This document shows positions 60,996-64,000 of a stretch of 64,000 nt of DNA, one piece after another. Made by a program: the position numbers and the translations under genes. Source of the stretch: Candidatus Rokuibacteriota bacterium (GTDB lineage Bacteria; Methylomirabilota; Methylomirabilia; Rokubacteriales; CSP1-6). Every line of letters begins with the position of its first letter. The stretch's first letter is position 1. The stretch is taken from the NCBI GenBank assembly GCA_016866775.1, contig VGLJ01000005.1, forward strand, positions 1-64,000. The letters are read 5' to 3'. The notes below the pieces were generated by a model that saw only the letters and a program-made list of their open reading frames with translations, searched no databases and was not told the DNA's origin.

Positions 60996-61155
60996 GCTCG
61001 GGCTCCGCGCCGCTCTCGAGCGCCGCGGCGAAGTTCGACGGCTCCTCGCCGAGCGCGATCGCGGCGCCGGCGCGCTCGATCAGGCCCGCGAGCGCGGCGA
61101 CGTCCGCGCGCGCCCGCCGTTCGTCCGCGCGAGCGGGCTGCTCGGGCGCTGTCAT
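60988..61155 (-). CDS. Small acidic-tail protein, possible amidase partner
   Basis: A 55-aa ORF whose ATG overlaps the stop of the carboxyltransferase gene and whose stop overlaps the amidase start. The sequence is an Arg/Ala-rich start followed by AALAGLIERAGAAIALGEEP and SNFAAALESGAEPERD, a likely helix pair. Size and position recall AtzG and GatC, small stabilising partners of amidases; I see no diagnostic motif. The tight overlaps argue that it is translated. Confidence 0.55.
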   Translation of the reverse strand: MTAPEQPARADERRARADVAALAGLIERAGAAIALGEEPSNFAAALESGAEPERD

Positions 61156-62936
61156 TTGGCCGGGCGCGCCTTCTTCGGCCGCTCGTGGCCCTTCACGATC
61201 TGCGAGCGGATGAGGCGCGGCAGCATCAGGTGGTGCTGCGGGCAGAGCGACGCGGGATTCTGGTACGCGCTGCCGGCGAACGCGACCATGTAGCGGCGGA
61301 GATCCTCGTAGCGGACGACCTCGTCGACGAAGCCGCGCTTCGCGCAGAAGATCGGACGCGACTGCTCGGCATACTGACGTGCCAGCGCGTTCATCTGGTC
61401 GATCACCGGCTTCAGCGGCCGGCCCGCGTCCTTCTCGCGCACGAGCCGCCGCGCGCACGATGCGACCGCCGCCGTCTCGCCGTGCATGACCACGATCTCG
61501 GTGCTCGGCGTGCCGAGCGTGAACGCGTTGTGGTTGTTCGCCGTCGGTCCGCCCATCACGTAGTGCGCGGCCGCGGTGCCCTTGCGGAGCACGACCAGCA
61601 TCATCGGCACGCCGGTCTGCTCGATCGAGTAGATGAGTGACTGGCCGAGACCGAGCAGCTCCGCCTTCTCCGCCGTGTCGCCCACGTCGATGCCGCTCGT
61701 GTCCTGGAGCCAGATCATCGGCACGCGGTCGCGCCCGCAGTGCGTGACGAACTCGTTCATCTTGATCAGGCCCTGCCGGTAGAGCTTGCCGCCGATGCCG
61801 ATGTAGTCGGTCGCGTACTCCGGATACTGCATGCCGAGCAGGCCCTGGCGATTGCCGACGACGCCGATGAGGAAGCCGTCGACCTTCACGAGGCCGGTGT
61901 AGACCTCGGGGCCGAAGTCCGGACGGAACTCCATGTGCTCGCTGCCGTCGACGAGCCGCGCGAGCACGTCCCCGAGGCTGTACACCGCCTTCGGGTTCAT
62001 CGGCACGATCGACTCGAGATCGGCGAGCGGATACGCGGGCTCGGCCGGCGCGGCGACGCGGAAGAACGTCGGATCGTACCCGGGGAGCTGCGCCATCGCG
62101 CCCTTCAGCGCGTCGAGCACCTGGGTCTCGGTGTCGAACACCGCGCGGAAGAAGCCGGTGACGTCGTGATGGACGCGCACGCTGCCGGGCGGCGCCTCCT
62201 TGAACGCGCGCGTGGCGGTGATGATCTGCTCCGCGCTCTCCTCGTCGAAGCCGCCCTTCGGGCTCATGCCGCTCACGATGCCGGCGCCGCCCACGGCCAT
62301 GTTCGCGTTCTTGTGCGCGAAGAGCATGGTCGGGCTGATGCTCTGGTAGCCGCCGCCCGCCGGGTTGGTGCCGTAGATCCCCGCGAGGATCGGAATGCCG
62401 AGCTTCTCGAGCTCCGCGTGGCGGAAGAACGTGGTGCCGTGGCCGCGACGGTCCGCGTACACCTGGTCCTGCTCCGGCAGCTTCACGCCCGAGCAGTTCA
62501 CGAGCCAGACGAGCGGGACGCGCAGGCGCTGCGCGAGGTCGGTCACGCGGAGCTGGTTCTCGGCCTGCCCCGCGATCCACGCGCCGGCGAGCACCTTGTT
62601 GTCGAAGCCGATCAGCACGCACCACTTGCCGCGGATCCGCGCGAGCCCGTCGACGACGCCCGTGGTGCCTTCCTCGTTCTCCCGCGGGTCGTACAGCGTG
62701 TGCAGCGGGCAGAAGCTGCCGGGATCGACGAGGTACTCGATGCGGTCCCACACCGTCATCTCGCCGCGCTCGCGGATCTTCTCGGCGGGGAGGCCGGCGT
62801 TCTTCACGCGCCCGACCTCGGCGTCGAGCTCCTTCAGCATCGCCGCGACCTGCGCGCGGTTGTCCGCCATCTCGTCGAGCTCGAAGGGCTTGAGCGGCTT
62901 GCCGAGCGCGTCCATCTTCTCGAAGTACTGGCGCAA
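61152..62936 (-). CDS. Acyl-CoA carboxyltransferase, glutaconyl-CoA decarboxylase alpha (GcdA) type
   Basis: A 594-aa carboxyltransferase with two crotonase-fold halves. The family line is VNCSGVKLPEQDQVYADRRG, IYGTNPAGGGYQSISPTMLF and AVGGAGIVSGMSPKGGFDEE in the N-half, and GGKLYRQGLIKMNEFVT and LGLGQSLIYSIEQTG in the C-half. These resemble GcdA from memory of Acidaminococcus. It would move a carboxyl group from glutaconyl-CoA (or a similar acyl-CoA) to biotin; no biotin carrier gene follows here. Start is TTG at 62936 with GGGAG 6 nt upstream, right after a repeat. Confidence 0.8.
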   Translation of the reverse strand: MRQYFEKMDALGKPLKPFELDEMADNRAQVAAMLKELDAEVGRVKNAGLPAEKIRERGEMTVWDRIEYLVDPGSFCPLHTLYDPRENEEGTTGVVDGLARIRGKWCVLIGFDNKVLAGAWIAGQAENQLRVTDLAQRLRVPLVWLVNCSGVKLPEQDQVYADRRGHGTTFFRHAELEKLGIPILAGIYGTNPAGGGYQSISPTMLFAHKNANMAVGGAGIVSGMSPKGGFDEESAEQIITATRAFKEAPPGSVRVHHDVTGFFRAVFDTETQVLDALKGAMAQLPGYDPTFFRVAAPAEPAYPLADLESIVPMNPKAVYSLGDVLARLVDGSEHMEFRPDFGPEVYTGLVKVDGFLIGVVGNRQGLLGMQYPEYATDYIGIGGKLYRQGLIKMNEFVTHCGRDRVPMIWLQDTSGIDVGDTAEKAELLGLGQSLIYSIEQTGVPMMLVVLRKGTAAAHYVMGGPTANNHNAFTLGTPSTEIVVMHGETAAVASCARRLVREKDAGRPLKPVIDQMNALARQYAEQSRPIFCAKRGFVDEVVRYEDLRRYMVAFAGSAYQNPASLCPQHHLMLPRLIRSQIVKGHERPKKARPAK

Positions 62937-62947
62937 TTTGATCTCCC

Positions 62948-63020
62948 TGGGGGGCTCCGGGCGCCCCCCAAGCCCCCCGCGCTCCGCGCCCCGGCAAAGC
63001 CGTGGCGCTCCGCGAGCGCC
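62948..63020 (-). repeat. Two-hairpin repeat between dehydrogenase and carboxyltransferase genes
   Basis: Read on the minus strand it starts with a perfect 7-bp hairpin (63020-63014 with 63010-63004), contains GGCTTTGCC (63001-62993), then GGAGCGCGGGGGGCTTGGGG with a G6-C6 hairpin (62948-62955 with 62963-62970). The linker and G6-CTT-G6 core match the 6481-6503 copy. It abuts the acyl-CoA dehydrogenase stop and lies just before the carboxyltransferase ribosome site. Confidence 0.65.
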
Positions 63021-64000
63021 CTAGCGATTCGCCTTTCTATAGCCGAGCTGGTCGAGCGCGATGATCATCTTGCAGATGTTCGCGGAGCCTTCGACCATGA
63101 AGTACGTCGGCGTGTCCCGGTAGAAGCGCGCGATCGGATACTCGGTCGAGTAGCCGTACGCGCCGAGGATGCGCATCGCGTAGTTCGCGGCCTTGCTGAC
63201 GACCTCGCCCGCGAGGTACTTCGCCTGCGCGACCTCCAGCGCGTTGCCGAGGTGGCCCTGGTCCTTCTGCCACGCCGCCTTGTAGACCAGCATCCGCGCG
63301 GCTTCGATCTCGGTCACCATCTGCGCGACCATGTCCTGGTTCATCTGGAACTGGCCGATCTTCTGGCCGAACTGCTCGCGCTCGTTGCAATACTTCGTCA
63401 CCTCGTCGAGACACGCCTGCGCGAGCCCGACGGCGCCCGCCGCGGCCTGCAGGCGCGTGTTGTTGAGCGAGCCGAACACGATCGCGGCGCCCTCGCCGGG
63501 CTTGCCGAGGATGTTCTCCTTGGGCACGCGCACGTTCTCGAGCGTGATGCCGCCGGTGGGCGAGAGGTACGCGCCGAGCTTGTCCCACTCCTCGGTGATG
63601 ACGCCCTCGGTGTTCTTCAGCTCGAGCACGAACGCGGAGAGGCCCTTGCCACGGGCGCCGCGCTCGGTGTGCGCGTAGTAGATGACGACGTCCGCGACGT
63701 TGGCGTTCGAGATCCAGCCCTTCGCGCCGTTGAGCAGCCAGTGGTCGCCCTTGTCCTCCGCGTGCGACTTCATCGAGATGACGTCCGAGCCCGCGGTCGC
63801 TTCCGTGATCGCGAAGCCGCCGAGGTACTCCCCGTTGACGAGCTTCGGGATGTACTTCTTCCTCAGCGCCTCGGAGCCGTGGCGCAGGATCGGGTGCGCG
63901 CAGCCCACCATCTCCATGTTGATCTGCACGCGCAGCGAGCTGCACGCGCGCGCGATCTCCTCGGTGACGAGCATGGTGGCGAGCCAGCCCATGTCGTTGC
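63021..64000 (-). CDS. Acyl-CoA dehydrogenase, 5' end outside window
   Basis: At least 326 codons of an FAD acyl-CoA dehydrogenase. Visible are FAITEATAGSDVISMKSHAE, WLLNGAKGWISNANVADVVI, and the C-terminal RFYRDTPTYFMVEGSANICK, with the catalytic-base region GSANICKMIIALDQLG where a Glu is usual in VEGS. It resembles glutaryl-CoA and related dehydrogenases. The gene continues past 64000. It lies upstream of the GcdA-like gene, so dehydrogenation and decarboxylation of a dicarboxylic acyl-CoA could be linked. Confidence 0.88.
   Translation of the reverse strand, partial: NDMGWLATMLVTEEIARACSSLRVQINMEMVGCAHPILRHGSEALRKKYIPKLVNGEYLGGFAITEATAGSDVISMKSHAEDKGDHWLLNGAKGWISNANVADVVIYYAHTERGARGKGLSAFVLELKNTEGVITEEWDKLGAYLSPTGGITLENVRVPKENILGKPGEGAAIVFGSLNNTRLQAAAGAVGLAQACLDEVTKYCNEREQFGQKIGQFQMNQDMVAQMVTEIEAARMLVYKAAWQKDQGHLGNALEVAQAKYLAGEVVSKAANYAMRILGAYGYSTEYPIARFYRDTPTYFMVEGSANICKMIIALDQLGYRKANR

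Overview
This window is one continuous, very GC-rich (about 70% by eye) bacterial chromosome segment with about 60 tightly packed genes on both strands. I see no rRNA, tRNA, CRISPR array, integrase, transposase or phage gene. The gene set (glycolate oxidase GlcDEF, a full branched-chain amino-acid-type ABC transporter, two amidases, CoA-transferase, acetyl-CoA synthetase, glutaconyl-CoA-decarboxylase-type carboxyltransferase, molybdenum formate dehydrogenase, rfb genes) points to a heterotrophic, metabolically versatile soil or sediment bacterium. The style resembles Candidatus Rokubacteria/Methylomirabilota, but that placement is inference from gene style only.

Layout. 1-930: ArsR repressor and ArsI-type lyase. 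951-7418: one-carbon block (MoaD/ThiS-like protein, formate dehydrogenase alpha subunit, broken methylenetetrahydrofolate-reductase-like gene, formate-tetrahydrofolate ligase, glutamate formiminotransferase). 7533-12624: MFS transporter, AcsA, small membrane proteins, DUF423 protein, RibD-type reductase. 12683-16266 (-): peptide-type ABC binding protein and two permeases. 16292-21432: overlapping operon of CoA-transferase A and B, an AceE/transketolase-like enzyme and an MFS transporter. 21490-22442: two gene remnants (UdgX-like glycosylase, nucleotidyltransferase). 22466-28266: glcDEF, moaB, HtrA protease. 28288-38552: mixed enzymes plus two paralogous small genes, each with a sigma-54 promoter. 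38554-45612: hydroxyacid dehydrogenase, MoeB-rhodanese gene with an in-frame UGA, rfbA-rfbC-rfbB, a catalytically dead HtrA-like protein and an HD hydrolase. 45660-52970: secreted protein, amidohydrolase, SDR, a two-SseB-plus-TPR/AAA+ cassette, and a histidine kinase fused tail-to-tail with it. 52997-57599: livGFHMK. 57630-64000: broken queC beside its precursor transporter, DinB-like protein, amidase with a small partner ORF, GcdA-type carboxyltransferase and acyl-CoA dehydrogenase.

The most striking signal is at 39775-39777. The MoeB/ThiF-rhodanese gene has an in-frame TGA exactly where the family has its conserved catalytic cysteine, the frame stays intact for 88 more codons, and a 7-bp hairpin of the bacterial SECIS type starts 13 nt after the TGA. 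I read it as a candidate selenocysteine-containing MoeB. Second, two paralogous small genes (29001, 37890) each carry a GG-N10-GC sigma-54 promoter with a CCACC/GGTGG palindrome centred 57 bp upstream of the -24 GG, which implies a small regulon. Third, a dispersed two-hairpin repeat (TTCAC-loop hairpin plus a G6-CTT-G6 hairpin) has landed in several genes, including the HAMP linker of the kinase. Fourth, many genes start 6-13 nt after a -10 box, so their mRNAs are probably leaderless, and several divergent gene pairs share 21-44 bp intervals with overlapping -10 elements.

The window also has an unusual number of small indels and deletions (metF-like, udgX-like, nucleotidyltransferase, zinc ribbon, SseB-like, queC, and the AAA+/kinase junction). 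They could be genuine decay or assembly error in hairpin-rich GC sequence; the sequence alone cannot decide.
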